From Whitmania pigra (Eukaryota > Annelida > Clitellata > Hirudinida > Haemopidae), in the NCBI GenBank assembly GCA_021613335.1, contig JAJTWR010000228.1, positions 1,349,001-1,413,000 on the forward strand: a stretch of 64,000 nucleotides of DNA, written 5' to 3'. The notes beneath the pieces were generated by a model, which ran no database searches, was not told the origin of the DNA, and saw only the letters and a program-made list of their open reading frames with translations. Position numbers and translations under genes: made by a program. Shown here piece by piece: positions 23,701 through 36,750 of this stretch; the first letter of the stretch is position 1, and every line of letters begins with the position of its first letter.

Positions 23701-26501
23701 GTTCTTGACTCCGGCGTCATTCAGGAGGCGAACAGCAGCTGTTGGCATTTATAATATTATAATCAGCTTGATAATTCAATTGATTGGCATTAATATTCAT
23801 AAGCCCATTAATTAATAAGGAAAGATAGTCTCAACCATGCAATCACTACACTGTGAGATTTTCAATGTTTGAAAAGCAGTACCAGTTCACTCAAGCAATG
23901 CATCTTTAAGGCTTGTGAAGCTCAACAACAACTGTTCAAATTTAAGTTTTGAGGGACATACCTTGATTTGTGCATGTTTTGATGCGTAGGTGATTTAATG
24001 TCTACGTGATTTGGTATGAACACGATTCACGTCTCGTTTCGAATCCATTCCCCAGTTACAGTTTTGTTTCTGCTCGCTCGTCATAGCAGTTAAAAATTGC
24101 TCGATAAATAATGCTAAAATTAACCAATATTGCGAAGGTAAAAACCGAGCCAACACAAATGCGAGTAACCTAGCAACCACCTGTAATCTTCTTGTTTACG
24201 GGTCGTAATTGATAGCTTCATCGGAATAAACATGCCTATGCCAATATGCGACAGATATTTTTAAAGTGAATAATAATAAAAACAATAACAACAATAACAA
24301 CAATAATAAATAATTAGTAATAATACATAATAAATATTATAAAAATAATAAAGCAACAACTACATCAACAATAACTGATCTCAAAGACAAATGTCTGTTT
24401 CCATGTTTAAGCCCCTCTTTTTTGGATGACAAACAAAAGCGTTAACCAAGAATAGAGTCGTTGCTGGAAAGAATTTTTTATACAAAAAATGTGGTCTGAG
24501 ACTGCTCAAAAGAATTCTTTACGAAGACACATTTCTATAAAAATGAAGCTCTCATGTTAAATGATTAGAAGCAGAAGATTTAATGAAAGGTGGTGAATGA
24601 GTGAATGAATGATATGTAGAGGAGGTTGTGAAGATAAGTGAAGTGGTCATAAAAAGAAATCCATGAGAGATTAAAAGTAATTAGTCACTCCCAGCTTCAT
24701 GTTCAACGAGTTCCAACACGTCTTGGTGGTTGTACGGAGGTTATACAAAGGTCGGCTTTGAATAATTAATTCGGAGTTAATCGTGTCAATGCCGGCCATT
24801 ATCAATCGTTAGACTGATTTGCATAAACTAGCAGTTTTTAATAGCGAATATATTTTTATTGAATTACATAAATTAGCCTTTATAAAAGCTAATAAATATT
24901 GATTAATAATGACCTTTAATAAATGAGAATAAGCACTTGAAATCAACAGGGTTAACACATAAATTGCTTTAGTCTTGAATCATAAAGCTGGAAATATTCC
25001 TTTAAAATTGTCTTCAGTCATTAACTTGTGAAAGCCAGATGACTAAATTTCCACCCAACCAACCAATCATTCATTCATTCATCCAACCAATTATTAACTA
25101 ACCCACCTAACAAATTATTCAATCAGCCATTTACCCAAAGACTCCTCACCCACCTGCCACTCCATTCCTGATGTTTTCCCTTCCCTCGTCGACTTCTTCC
25201 AACTCGTTCAAACCGACTCCCTTCTTTCCGAGGTTGGTCAGAGCAACCTCCGGATATTCGGCGTCGATGTTGCAGAACAGACGAGCCTTGTTCTTCTTCT
25301 GGGCGAGCCCGGAGCTGCGGATAAGTCGGCAAAAAGTTAATCTTTAATTATTTTTATTCGGTCAAACGAAGCATTAAAAATATACTTTAATAAAGAAGCT
25401 AGAGTTGGAATTTTTTATCGTTCAAGAAAACCAAAAGTCCAACGGGCTCTTAAGAAATCACCTTCCTGTTAACTTTTTGAATTTCTGCGAAGCCCAAACT
25501 TTTCAAAGGTGAGAAGCAGTTGAAAATGAAGTTTGCAATGTAAATTTTAAGTTATGTTGATAAAGATAACATTACAATGATTATGACACATATCCACAGA
25601 CAACCCAGTAGTTTTAAAGTATGGTTGAAGTAAATGATATACGGATAAGCAAATTGTTTAAATTAGGAACACAGGGCTGGCTGACTTCAGGATGTAATAA
25701 AAGGATTTGTCATATCTGATAGAGTTTGGTCCTATGATTACAAACAATCGAAGATGTTTGTCCATCAAACAAATACAAATGTTTTCAATATGATGACTCA
25801 TTTTGTTGAAGCTGTTACACATGAAAACAAGTCACCACCATCATCATTATTATTATTATTATCCACATGTGACAGATCTTGAACAGCTACAGACATGCGT
25901 TGAGCTCTAAATTGATGCTGACTTTTAATTGCTAGTTGCTAAAACTAAAGTTTAAACAACAGCAAGTGCCTTAGTAGGAATGGGGAAAACTCACTGACAC
26001 CAAAATTAAGGAAAAAAAAACAAAGTCTAACAATCAAAAGTATTTGCTTAGGAAAAACATTAATCACGAGCACATTTTCGATAACGAAAAATCTCACAGG
26101 TTAAGGAGTTGGACCAAATTCTGGCTTTTTTCATCCTGGAACTTCTGAGCAGCCACAGTGAGGCTGACCTCTCCGTCTTTCTCCCCCTCGTAGAAACCGA
26201 GCACCAAACCTTTCCTGGTGGTCTGGACAAAGCAGAAAACAATTACAAAGCTTCAATGTTAAAATGAATTAAACAGGCAATAAGTTAAGTTAGAGTTGTT
26301 AAATTTAATAAGGTTAGCATGCATTCAATTGGTTACAATGCACTTCTGCAAATTGCATGACCACTTGTCATAACATAAGGGCTGTTTTCTTCGCCATTTT
26401 ACGCAATTATATTATTACCAATAATTAAAAAACAAAGAAATGGCGACACGAAGTTGCTTAGAAACAATAGAAACGTGTTTTACTTCTTCTGCCTCAGTCA
26501 T
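20728..26501 (-). CDS. LAP3: Cytosol (leucyl) aminopeptidase, M17 family
   Basis: Fourteen exons, all phases consistent, 493 residues: 26501-26484, 26222-26098, 25314-25154, 23738-23670, 23485-23380, 22989-22831, 22642-22493, 22415-22291, 22210-22122, 21983-21881, 21684-21605, 21368-21219, 21093-21000 and 20780-20728. The enzyme removes N-terminal residues from peptides with a two-zinc centre, as a cytosolic hexamer. All metal and catalytic residues are visible: Lys257 and Asp262 (FVGKGITFD), Lys269, Asp280 (MRADMGG), and Asp339, Glu341 and Arg343 (NTDAEGR). They sit at a constant +7 offset from the bovine lens enzyme numbering. The protein ends [17 protein letters not shown]. The N-terminus (MTEAEE) is short and lacks the mitochondrial-type leader seen in some vertebrate forms. 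Human LAP3 is 519 residues. The start is the first ATG before an in-frame GT donor; the 18-nt coding exon is very short. Confidence 0.97.
23224..23275. repeat. GAT and AAC microsatellites in a LAP3 intron
   Basis: (GAT)n followed by (AAC)n between 23224 and 23275. An ATC run also lies at 22773-22800 in the next intron. Confidence 0.9.
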
Positions 26502-27396
26502 AGTTGGAATCTTGAAGAAGTCGATAAAGAACACACGAAGGCCAACAACGAACAACTGAGAGAATAGCCTCGCAATGTGCTGCTTTATACCAATACTAAG
26601 GTGGCACTCATGTGACCGACGACACGTGATATTTTGCTGTTTGTGTCAATTTTTGCAAGTCATCGTTTTGCCCGAGGTGCGAATTGCTGATAGGAGCAGA
26701 CGAATTTGAAAAAATTATCTTTTCTAGTATCGTATCGTCGGCTAAGCAAACTACAATAATCGAATACTCTTAATTTCGGATGTGGTGATTTAAAACCGGA
26801 CGTGGTGAGATAAGATTAGATTTCCTTCTAAAGGCTGTGTCGTGAGCGGTGCTTATTATCGCCACAAAACTCATGCCAATACCAACCGATATGGCCAAGG
26901 TCAAAGTGAAATTACAGATCAAGCAGTTAACTTTTCAAGTGAATGTTTAAAATCGCCATAAGACCAAACGATTAGAAGCAATATCAAAATATGCAAGTCG
27001 TCACTCACCGCTGTCATGACTAATCGTCTAAAAGTAATACGCGCTAAACCCTGGACCCTCAGAAGCATGTTCTCTGGCTGATCTAATTTTCAGAATCAAA
27101 TATCGTTACCATGCGGATGTTAACCATGAAATTAATTAACAGTATATAAAAATATTTATCCTCACATGTTTTGAGTAAGTTTGCGAGACATCAAAATATC
27201 TAGGATCTCAAAAGTGAAGTAATTCTTTCAAGAACTTTTCGATAACGTCTCAGCGGTCTGCAGCTTTTCTTAAATCCTATAAAGTAAACGGAATTTGCAC
27301 CCTCTAAATAAACCACTAACAAATGTCAAAAGGAAATGATATGACATTCGTTCACCAATAATTCCTTTCTACTTCCGAAGACTGGTTCGGATCGCG
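26502..27396. other. LAP3 upstream region
   Basis: 5' flank of LAP3. No TATA box or exon is clearly seen, and no repeat stands out. Confidence 0.4.
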
Positions 27397-27540
27397 ATGG
27401 TGAAAAATTGTTGCTCTAAAGATAAGTTTATTGATAGCAGATATGTGAGTGAGCATTTCCCAGAAAGCCAATTCTCAAGAGCAAATTTAGATGTTTTGCC
27501 CTTGACATTGGCAACTGAATCAATTAAAACGTTGTTTTAG
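27397..27540 (+). pseudogene. Short THAP-zinc-finger-like remnant
   Basis: A 47-codon frame that begins MVKNCCSK and continues RYVSEHFPESQF. It resembles the two ends of a THAP domain: the first Cys pair near the N-terminus, and the later S-x-HF motif followed by a short linker. The middle of the domain is missing, including the conserved Trp, which would fit an internal deletion. THAP domains occur in P-element transposases and host transcription factors. No transposase exons are recognised downstream. It is probably a transposon fossil; similarity is weak. Confidence 0.35.
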
Positions 27541-28722
27541 CATCATTTGTTATCCTGGACGATGGCGTAATGCAAGCTCAGTCATTATGCGTTTCAATGG
27601 AACACTGTCAATCAAGCCATGCTCTTCTATCACAAACAAATGACCCAGATGACTAAGGACAAAAGAGACTCTTACAAGTAGTTAGCATGCTTTCATTGTA
27701 ACGAAAAATCAGTCTTAAAATTTTATTAAAACGTGTGCTATCTTTCAATCCCCAGCCTACACCACTGCTTATCCATTTACTAGCAACGTTTTGTCATCAA
27801 CATTTCCTGTGAGACTCGACAATGCAGAATCAGTTTTATCTCCTTCCAAGAAAACATTATTCCTCACTAGTTTTACTACAAGGTACGACATCTGAAGGTT
27901 CTACGACATCTTCATCTTCTGGTATTATTTAACGATTCCACTTGGAAGTCTAATGCAAGCGGGTCAGAGCATTATTTTCTTTAAGATTCCTGTATCCAGA
28001 GGCACTTTAGAATACATCAGTGTCTGGGGCATCAAGATCAATTTAAGTTGCAAGCAATTAGTTAAATATGAATTCAGTCTCTGATATGATGAGGTTGTTC
28101 AGAAATACTGTTGTGATTCGTGTAGCAGCATGAAAAGGGTCAAAGGTGAGTACGTCCCTGATAATATCGCAATACAGATTTAAAGAATGTTACTAAAGTT
28201 AGTATAATATTAACCAGCATGTGTTTTCAACATTTGTATTCAGAACACTGAAAAAAAAGTGATGATGACAAATTATGAGTGTATCTCTCAAAGAAATTCA
28301 CTGGCAGTCAATTGGTGAAATTTCTGAAAACATGGTTTTTAACTAAACGGCAAACAGATTAAAAAACAAAACAAAAAATAACATGTTTCAAATTAGGGAC
28401 AATTTAGAATGAGAATCAAAGTATGCATATCAATTGCCAAAACGAAGTACAATTACAGTTATGATTAGTTGATAACTGAAACATAGTTTTCTGGAAGTCC
28501 ACTAAAAATGTATATAAGGAAGGCTTTGGGAAATCAGTAATATCAATCATACAGAAATATTTATAGATTTATTTTATAAGTTTTTATTTGTAATAGAATA
28601 TAATGCAAAAATACGGCAGCATTCGAGCTAAGCATATACAAAAGTTCATATTCCATACGAAAATAAAGTCATTATGACTAATGAATTAATTCTTGCTTTC
28701 AACATCCTCGACACTTTAACCT

Positions 28723-28884
28723 ATGCAGAGATCAGAAAGTATGCCTGAAGAAGCGGCCAAGAGTCTCCGAAGGATGAGAGGCGGTTTGATGATAAACTTC
28801 CAGAACAGGTCTTTAGTGCAGAACAACAATGTGAGATCGTTTTTGCCCTGGTTACAAGATAGGCTGAGTAAATCATTGTATTTT
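28723..28884 (+). CDS. Possible first exon, unknown protein
   Basis: An ATG-initiated frame of 54 codons (MQRSESMPEEAAKSLRRMRG at the start) ends exactly at a strong donor, TTTT|GTGAGT, in phase 0. The peptide is mixed and charged, not low-complexity. No downstream exon could be linked, and no family is recognised. Chance occurrence is possible. Confidence 0.22.
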
Positions 28885-30201
28885 GTGAGTATTACGTAAC
28901 CATTATTAGCCCCTTATTAGCAATTTATTTCGTCCTAAACTCAGTTTATATGGTTCTCATAATTATAGATAGGTATTTCATGTTATTCTTTTTTACTGGT
29001 TTATCATAATTGTAATAATAACAACAAATGATAATTAATCAAATATAATTTAATTATAAGTTATAAACTTTCTCTTATGTAAAAACTCATGAGTGACTTA
29101 AAATAGTTTTTCAAACATTTATTGAAATATTTTAAAAGTCAAATTCAAGCCGAGATATCTGCAAGAAAGTGGGGTGTCTATGCTATGACAATTCGTCGCA
29201 GACAATTCAATAAGGCCCATATTCAGAAATTGATTTGGGGGTTCATTTTGCTATTTATCAAATCAAAGTTAAATAATAATAATAATAATAAATGAAGATG
29301 GCTTAAGATTTTATAAATTTATGATGTTATACGATTCAATAAAATTTATAATTAAAATATTTTTTGCGACAAATTGTCCGGCGACGAATTTTCCAGTCAC
29401 GGACGATGGCATGTTTCATTGACATTTTCGAGCACCACGAATGCAGAAGTTTTGATTTAGTGAGGTCAATGCCAGGAACTTCTTGCTTCCACCAGTCACG
29501 GTGCATCAATTCACAATGCACTCACAATGTCTTGGCTCCTGATTTTGATGAGTAAAATTGATATGAGAGTCTTTTAATCATCATTATTCCAGGATGGGGA
29601 AAGAAAGGAATGCAAAGGGGTGCAATCAGACAGGCTGTCAACCCCTGAAAACATTGGATCCACCCGAGCAAAGGAGTGGACATTTTGGACCTCTGTGGCC
29701 CTGCAGGTCATCTTCATGATTGCTCATCTCTGTTCAAGGGCCATGGTGGGCATTGCTGCACTGACAAGGTTTTCAACATTCACAAAACAATGTCCCATAA
29801 ATATCCTATTCGAATTTCATGCTGCAGAGAAAGCACAAGGTCAAACATGACCATCCATTGATTGGTCGTTGAAGGTCATGCATCAAATGTCGAATGTGTC
29901 CCACAAGTTTAAGGAACTCTTCAGTTGCACGAGTTATATTTTAAATTGTTTTTGTAAACAAACTTGAACCTTAATAATTTGAAATGCTTTGATTAAAGAA
30001 ATTCCTCAAGCAAACATTTTTCTTTGCAATTAAAACTCCATAAATTTTGAGAGGATCTGACAAATGTGGAAGAAAATTCTAACAGAAATGCATAAGTTGT
30101 TTTGTCAGTTTGTGACTTAAAAGTTATCAGCATTACATTATGGTTGAACATTTGATTCGCAAACTGTGATTAAGACGAGCGTCAACAATTAACACAATAC
30201 T
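28885..30201. other. Intergenic gap upstream of the FAM192A 3' end
   Basis: A short (AAT)n lies at 29275-29292. Two plus-strand frames at 29364-29555 and 29620-29850 are free of simple repeats but have no similarity or supporting splice sites. Nothing else is seen. Confidence 0.35.
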
Positions 30202-30207
30202 TTTATT
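30202..30207 (-). terminator. Candidate poly(A) signal of FAM192A homolog
   Basis: AATAAA on the minus strand, about 400 bp beyond the stop codon. Confidence 0.45.
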
Positions 30208-30607
30208 CGAACAGGGGTTCATCTCTTGCCGACCTTTTTATGACGCCTCGTTCCACTTTTTAACAACTCTTCTGCAAATAAAAACAACCAAATAGAACAT
30301 GCGCTGTAACCTTTTCATTCACGGAGGAAAAACAAGTTCTAAGGAATCACGAACAGGAAGTGCCAATTTGCAATGTTTACATAACAACAACATTAGCAAC
30401 TACAAGATGTCAGAAGTGATGTTGACTACAACCAAGCAGGACAAGATCCATCACCACCATATCATTCAATGCTACTTATAGGTCAAAGCCTTAACAGTAT
30501 TATTCTAACATAATTGCCAGCAGTTCAACATTATCGCTATCATCGTTGCGGTCGATTCCTGATGGCAGGCGCCAAACCAGTAATACAAGCAACAAATCGA
30601 CGGCGAG

Positions 30608-32501
30608 TCAAGAACCCTTGCGCATCATTTTCAACATCTGCTTCTGGGTGAAGTGTTTCTTGGTGAAGCATTTCATCAAACTACCTTCGTCGTCCGAGTC
30701 AGAATCCGAACTTGAACTGTTTCCTCCGACGTACGGCCCTATGCCCGGCAGGAATCCTAGCACCTCGATGGTGCCCATCTTGTTTATGAGGTCCGTTCCT
30801 TGCTTCGTGGCCATGACCTTAGAGGTTAGAGAATCGTCTCCAGTCTTTGAGTGCTCGGAGGCGTGGCTCTGCGATCCCATAGGAATGGTGCTGTTAGCTT
30901 GTGATAATTTAACACTTTCGTCCTTATTTGTCGTTGCAGAAGCGGAGGAGGGGCTAATGCCCGACGTTTCCTCGGAAGTCTTTGACTTTTTCGGGGTTTT
31001 CTCCTCCTCTGTAGACCTGCATAAACAAATTTATTATCATTATTGTTATGAAATAAACTTGCACAAACACCTTTTGTAAGATATGATCATGTTAACATAT
31101 AGTAAATATGTCCATCAGCAAATGACGCTAGCAAAACGTTTTAATCATATCTGAATAAAGTGCAAAACAAATTAATCATCACCATCATTGTTATTATTAT
31201 TCATGCTAATCAACTGACCTTTTCCTCTTGGCTGATCCCGGGACAATCTTTGTGGTCGGCAGGTTGATCTTCAGCTTGTTGGAGGTCATTGAGTTCTGGC
31301 GACTTTGATGTTCCTGCAATCAGACAAACATGCAATGAAGAGACATTCTTCAAAGTTTGAAACAAATTATAACTCTGCCATGAATAAGGAGTGCCATTTG
31401 TATATTTATACCTTAGCCATTGCAACAGATGTGTCAACCAGACTCAACCATTCATATGATTCAAATGAATTACCATTGACAATTATAAACTGCACAAACT
31501 GGTATTGAGCCAAAACATAGTCATGCAAATGCAAACCTTAAGTTCCTTCAAAACAAGCTGTTCCTCGATCTTGTTCTGCTTGAGCACTTCTGTCTGCTTC
31601 TGAGTGACAGACGACAAAAACTCTGCATCCTCCTCGTCCAACCTCCGAATCTGGTTGCCTGGAAAATTCATTTGCATAAATAATGCAAGCAGTAATGCTT
31701 TAACAACTAAACTGAAGAATCTAATGATCATTCTAATAAATAAATAGTGGAAATATAAATTACTAACAAATGTCAGTGAAAGGAAAAAGATATATGCGAA
31801 TGACATAATTACCAAGATTATGAAAAATATAAACACAAGATTGTGACAAAGCTCAGGATAATAAACAATGATAACATCCATCAGAACTCACTGAACTTGT
31901 GTTCCTCCTCATACTTAGCATCCTTCTCTCTCTTCTGTGCCTGCAGTCTCTCGTACAAACTCCTGTTGTCCACAGGCTGGTCTGGCCTCTCTGTTGCCAA
32001 GAAAAAAATCTTTTATCTCCAGAACAAAAAACAATTAAGGTAGGCTTATCAACACATCTATCAACAGTAGTGCTACCATGATTATTACCAATTATTAATT
32101 GTAAAAGAGCATATGTCAACTGTGACAGAGAATCAAAACCTGTGCATTGCAACATGCCCAACAACTAAATGCAACTTAATCTAAATAACAACAGCATCAT
32201 TGCCATTTCTAAAAATCTTTATCCAAAGCCATGCTAAGTAGTACCAAAGAAATAAGACTGCCTGCCACATGTAACATCATATCAGCAACCAAATATGGCC
32301 TCAATCAAACCAAAACTACTATTAAATTATTTTAGATCACTTATTCAACAATAAAACATATTCAAGTGAATGTGCCATGAAACCTAGAGGTTGTCCAGGC
32401 TTTCTGTTCTTCTCCCATTCATCCTGTCGTTTCTTTTTAACTTCGGCCAGTTCCGACTCGCTCACAAAAGACTTCATGAGATCCTTTTGTCCACTTTCCA
32501 T
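30608..32501 (-). CDS. PSME3IP1: FAM192A/PIP30 homolog (PSME3-interacting protein)
   Basis: Five exons in frame, 280 residues: 32501-32384, 31990-31892, 31658-31537, 31313-31219 and 31016-30608. The N-terminal NIP30 domain is clear: FVSESELAEVKKKRQDEWEK, then RSLYERLQAQKREKDAKYEE, then RRLDEEDAEFLSSVTQKQ. These are the three conserved blocks of the human 254-residue protein. The tail has a Lys/Arg-rich stretch (PGSAKRKR), a conserved LGFLPGIGPYVGG motif and an acidic Ser/Asp run (SSSSDSDSDDE) before the C-terminus. In vertebrates this nuclear protein binds the proteasome activator PA28-gamma through its phosphorylated acidic C-terminal region. The same layout here suggests the same role. The start ATG is followed directly by the conserved block, so it is well supported. 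Confidence 0.95.
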
Positions 32502-33658
32502 CCTTCCGAGCAATGACGAAAACTCTTAAGATTGAATCAGAACGTTCTAAACAATGGAAATCAAGAAAATATAAATCTATGTAAATGGCTTTATATAGAA
32601 GAAAGCAGAAAACTTGATTGCTAAATAATAAATAATTATTTAACGTCTATAATTCAACAAAGGTTTGGATATTTAGGGATTTGGACAGTTTCAACATGCA
32701 AATTAAATAAATATTCATTGATAACGCTTCATGAAAACTTAATAAAAGAGATTTCTTGAATAACCAAGGTGTAGTCAATATGGCTTAATCATTTATCCTT
32801 TTGAACGACAATTATTTTGTTCGTTCAGGCTAAAACTAATTAATCAATAAACATTCATAAATCAAAAGTCATAGCTCAAATTATATTTTGCACTTTGTCT
32901 TACATGCCACTTATGATACTGCATTAGACTTCAATGGAAACACCATTAAGTCAAATGGTTTTACTAATTACAACAAGTAGCGCATACTGAATGGATGCCT
33001 AAGGATGACATGAATATGAAGTCACATTGTGACAAAGAAAAATCTGGCAGATGCACAACTGAGCTCCTCGATAAACCACTTACTTCACACGAGAGGCAAT
33101 TCGCGTCAGCTTATTATTATATTATCCTCTCGGCGATAAACACCGCCAACAAGTTACCATCCAAAGTTTTTGGCGATTTTATTAGGTGTAATTAACAATG
33201 TAAATCAACTATTTTAATTAGAATTAAATATGTTTTTAAAACTTGTGTATCACATAATTTTTAAAATACTTAAAAGTTTGTAATAATCATTATAAATGAA
33301 CACTAAATTCCAAATTATATATTTATTCCGCCATTCAAGAATATTTTACCAAACTGATATTTAAACATTAATTCATTCGCATCTATCATCGACAGATTCA
33401 AGCTTACAAAAAACCACTGTTTAAGTGGCAATATCCCTAAATAAAGGACAAATTAGCAAGCATGCTGAATGATTTTGTCGTTCTTTGATGCAGGCAGAGG
33501 CTCGGAATTGAACGTCTTTTGGAGAGCAACATAAATATGAGCCAAACCTTGGAAACTTTTTGTGGCCCTAATCTCAGACCATCACAAAACCATATGTTCG
33601 GACACATGCTATTTTTATGCCAAATGTTGAGAACTTGACAAAATCGTTATGAATTTAA
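32502..33658. other. Gap between PSME3IP1 and MRPL44
   Basis: Promoter side of PSME3IP1 and 3' side of MRPL44. AT-rich, with no exon seen. Confidence 0.4.
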
Positions 33659-33664
33659 TTTATT
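33659..33664 (-). terminator. Candidate poly(A) signal of MRPL44
   Basis: AATAAA on the minus strand, about 90 bp after the MRPL44 stop. Confidence 0.55.
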
Positions 33665-33750
33665 GCTTATAAACTGAAGCACATGATTTAAAACTCCAGC
33701 CAAGTTTGCATTATCTTGATGCATCAGTTTAGAAATCAAATGCAACTCCA

Positions 33751-36363
33751 TCAAGAAAACTTTAATGGATTCTTTTTGTCTTGGATCTGGTATAAATTTC
33801 TCAGGGCATCTCTGGCAGCCATCTCCTCAGCTGTAGAGATGGTCTCACCAGGACCTACAAATTAAAAAAAATTAACAAAAATGCAAATTAGAAAAGAATT
33901 ACATGAAATCCCTACAAGTGAAAATAAACTACCAGCTACTTACCTTGTCCTATGAGTTGCTTTTTTGAATAAATGCCGACAACAAAGTTGGCAAGGATTG
34001 TCTCACTGCCTGAAGACCACATCAACCTAAGATAGAAAGTTGATTTGGACAAAATTACAAACAAATGTTAAGATGCTGAATATCCAAGGAGAATTACATG
34101 ATAACCCAAAATATATTAACTAAGTATGGTGGAGCAGCAAAATCATCATATTATGGTGTGCTATGACTGTTATAGCCATTGTCAATTCATACCCTATATT
34201 ATCCATGTTATCAAGTTAACACCACTCGAACTTTCAACCACCATCATTACTATTATCATCATCATCATAAGTAACCTCGGTTCTGGTTCCTCCATACCCC
34301 TCTTTTCAAGCTCTTCGGCAAGCAGGCTCATGGGATCCAAGACATTCCAAATCTGGTCTGGCATCTTCCCTATCAACTGAACAGCTATGAAGTCCTTGAT
34401 GAACTTTTCTGCCCTTTCATGGCCCTAGATGACCCAGTAAATTGGAGGAATTAAATTGAATCAGAAAGTAATCAAAAATATAATGGATGTTGTTAATTTG
34501 TAAATTGGATGAATTCATCGCAAATTGTAAGAATATAAGAAATGCTGTTATAAATAAAGCACATTAATTAATCACCTGGTCCCTTTTCAAAGCTCCAATA
34601 ATTGCCCTGAAAGTTTGGCTCATTGTTTCTTCACTTGGAGGAAATTCCTAGATTTCATCAACAATAGCAAGTTGCATTTTTAGTGCAATTATTATATTGG
34701 AAATCAAATAAAATTATTTTGTTTTAAATAATATACAGACAACCAAATTCCAACAATGTCACTGATATCTGATACTGTAAGTTGTATCATTAACCTAACA
34801 AATCACATAATTGGCTTAGTAAATTAAATTATTAAATGTTATTGAATGGTGTGGCTTCAGCAAACATTGCAGTGAAAAATCGAACAAGATTGTATGTTCA
34901 TTTCAGTCAGCCTCAGAAACTGAAAGCACTTTAATTAAATGTTCACAATGACTTACAATTTCAATAACAACATCACTAATCATAAATTAACATCATTAAT
35001 CATATAATCACTCTGCAATACCATAAATTATGATAAAAGGTCTCCAACATTATAATCAATCTGCAATATCATAAATTATGATAATAGGTCTCCAACATTA
35101 TAATCACTCTGCAAGACTCACTTTGGCGAGGACGAGATCCTTGACACCGAGGTTCGAGGAGATGTAAAACAGCATGGCGTCTGATGAGAGGTGTTGCAAA
35201 AGAGCCCTACAATTAGTATTTCTTAACACTTTGCTGACATTATGAATGCATGGTGTTATTTTGTATTATATTTCGATGTGAAGGCCAATTATGTAGCACT
35301 TGATCATTTATGTGGCCCCCAACAAAGGGCAATCTCTGATAGTGCAGGTTAGATTGTGATCATTGCTGTTAACATGCAATAACAAATGTTCAAAAACAGC
35401 AAATTATTATTCATTAAAACCTAATTAAGCCTAATCAATAATAACAATTGGCAAATCAATGACTTACTGAATACCCTCTTCAGGCAGTAGCTTGAAGGAG
35501 TCCCTCAAGAACTTTTCCAAAACCTCTTGGATCACTTTGGCACCTGCATAACATAATCAATATTATGTCATCACATTTATATATGAGACATCCAGAAATC
35601 TGTGAAAAATAGCAATTTCACTGCTTGGAAAGGCATTTATGAACAGTAACAGATGATGCAGGTGAATGTTATCAGTAAATAAGGATAAGTACCAAATAAG
35701 ATCATTAATGCAAAATTAATTATAATTTTTTAACAAAGTCAACAAATACCTTCATCAGCCAGTTCTTGATTATCTTCAAAATCAGACTCAGAGACATCAA
35801 GACCGTGCTGTTTTCTGTTCTCAATTTCTTTTTCAACATAAGATGGATTTGTGAAAGCCAATTTCAATGTTGTTTCATTGAATTCCTCCCCAAGTCTTTT
35901 TCCAAAAGAAAACAGTTCAGAATTGTAATTCCTGCATTAAAAATATTCATTGATAAAAATGAACATTTGAAATTCATAAATATAACATAGATGAATTTAT
36001 ATCACTTAAGAACTGATGTTGATCTGAAAAATGTCATTGGTATGCTTCGTACCAAGTCAGCCATGCAGATGCTGGACGTTCGGGTTCTGGTCCCTGATCG
36101 ATTCGCCTTTTGTACAGTGAGAACAAATACGGTTTCTTCCATTGTTGTAGGCTTCTGCTAGCTGAAATGCAGAGTAGTTGATCATATTTAGAGGTCAAGA
36201 ATGTCTTATTATCGCCACAAGTAGTCTGTTCAATCCAACTACTTGTTAAATAGTCACTTAAAATTGATGAAATAATGAAAGCAATCTTACATATTATTTG
36301 TGGGTTAAATTTGTTCGTTTTAAGGCAACGAGAGACTAAAGAAGCAGTTAATCGAAGCGTCAT
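33751..36363 (-). CDS. MRPL44: Mitochondrial large-subunit ribosomal protein mL44
   Basis: Nine exons with consistent phases, 310 residues: 36363-36291, 36161-36053, 35931-35750, 35543-35468, 35206-35122, 34647-34576, 34424-34276, 34026-33944 and 33854-33751. Residues 1-24 (MTLRLTASLVSRCLKTNKF at the start) are basic, Ser/Thr-rich and free of acidic residues, as expected of a mitochondrial leader. An RNase III-like domain follows: SELFSFGKRLGEEF, LKLAFTNPSYV, NQELADEGAKV, and TMSQTFRAIIGAL. A double-stranded-RNA-binding fold closes the protein, with NFVVGIYSKKQLIGQGPGET and AEEMAARDALRNLY. Human MRPL44 is 332 residues with the same order. The protein is a structural part of the mitochondrial ribosome, and the RNase III active site is degenerate in the family. 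It is divergent from MDH2. Confidence 0.96.
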
Positions 36364-36750
36364 CGCGAACTTGTTTACACAAATCTGTAAGGATTTACAA
36401 ACGATAATCGCATAATCACAATACCAAAGTATTTGTGCTATTAAAATAAATTAAGGCTACATAATAATAATGTTAAATTTTAGTTTAAAAATTTTTTTAA
36501 AATATTGCCGTAAAATAACATTACTACTAAGAAAAAATCTAAGCAAAATAATTTGGAAAAAATAAAAAAGACACTATGGTAAAAGTTTTTAACTAATTGT
36601 TTAATTTTTTGCAAACAATGAGCTTTCTGCAAAACTAACGAACGAAGCTAGTCTTTAAGGTTTAAAAGCAGAGGTTTGAGCTGTAGTTTCCGTATCTTTG
36701 TTCAGTGCTCACGTACGGGTTTGAGTCTTTCTTCTACTATCCTGATAAAA
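36364..36750. promoter_or_regulatory. Shared intergenic promoter region MRPL44/MDH2
   Basis: 387 bp separate the start codons of two head-to-head genes whose products both act in mitochondria. No TATA box is evident on either side. A bidirectional promoter is inferred from spacing and orientation alone. Confidence 0.55.

Noticed and set aside
30546..31079. 177-residue plus-strand frame
   Set aside because: Antisense shadow of the PSME3IP1 last exon, which has clear homology on the minus strand.
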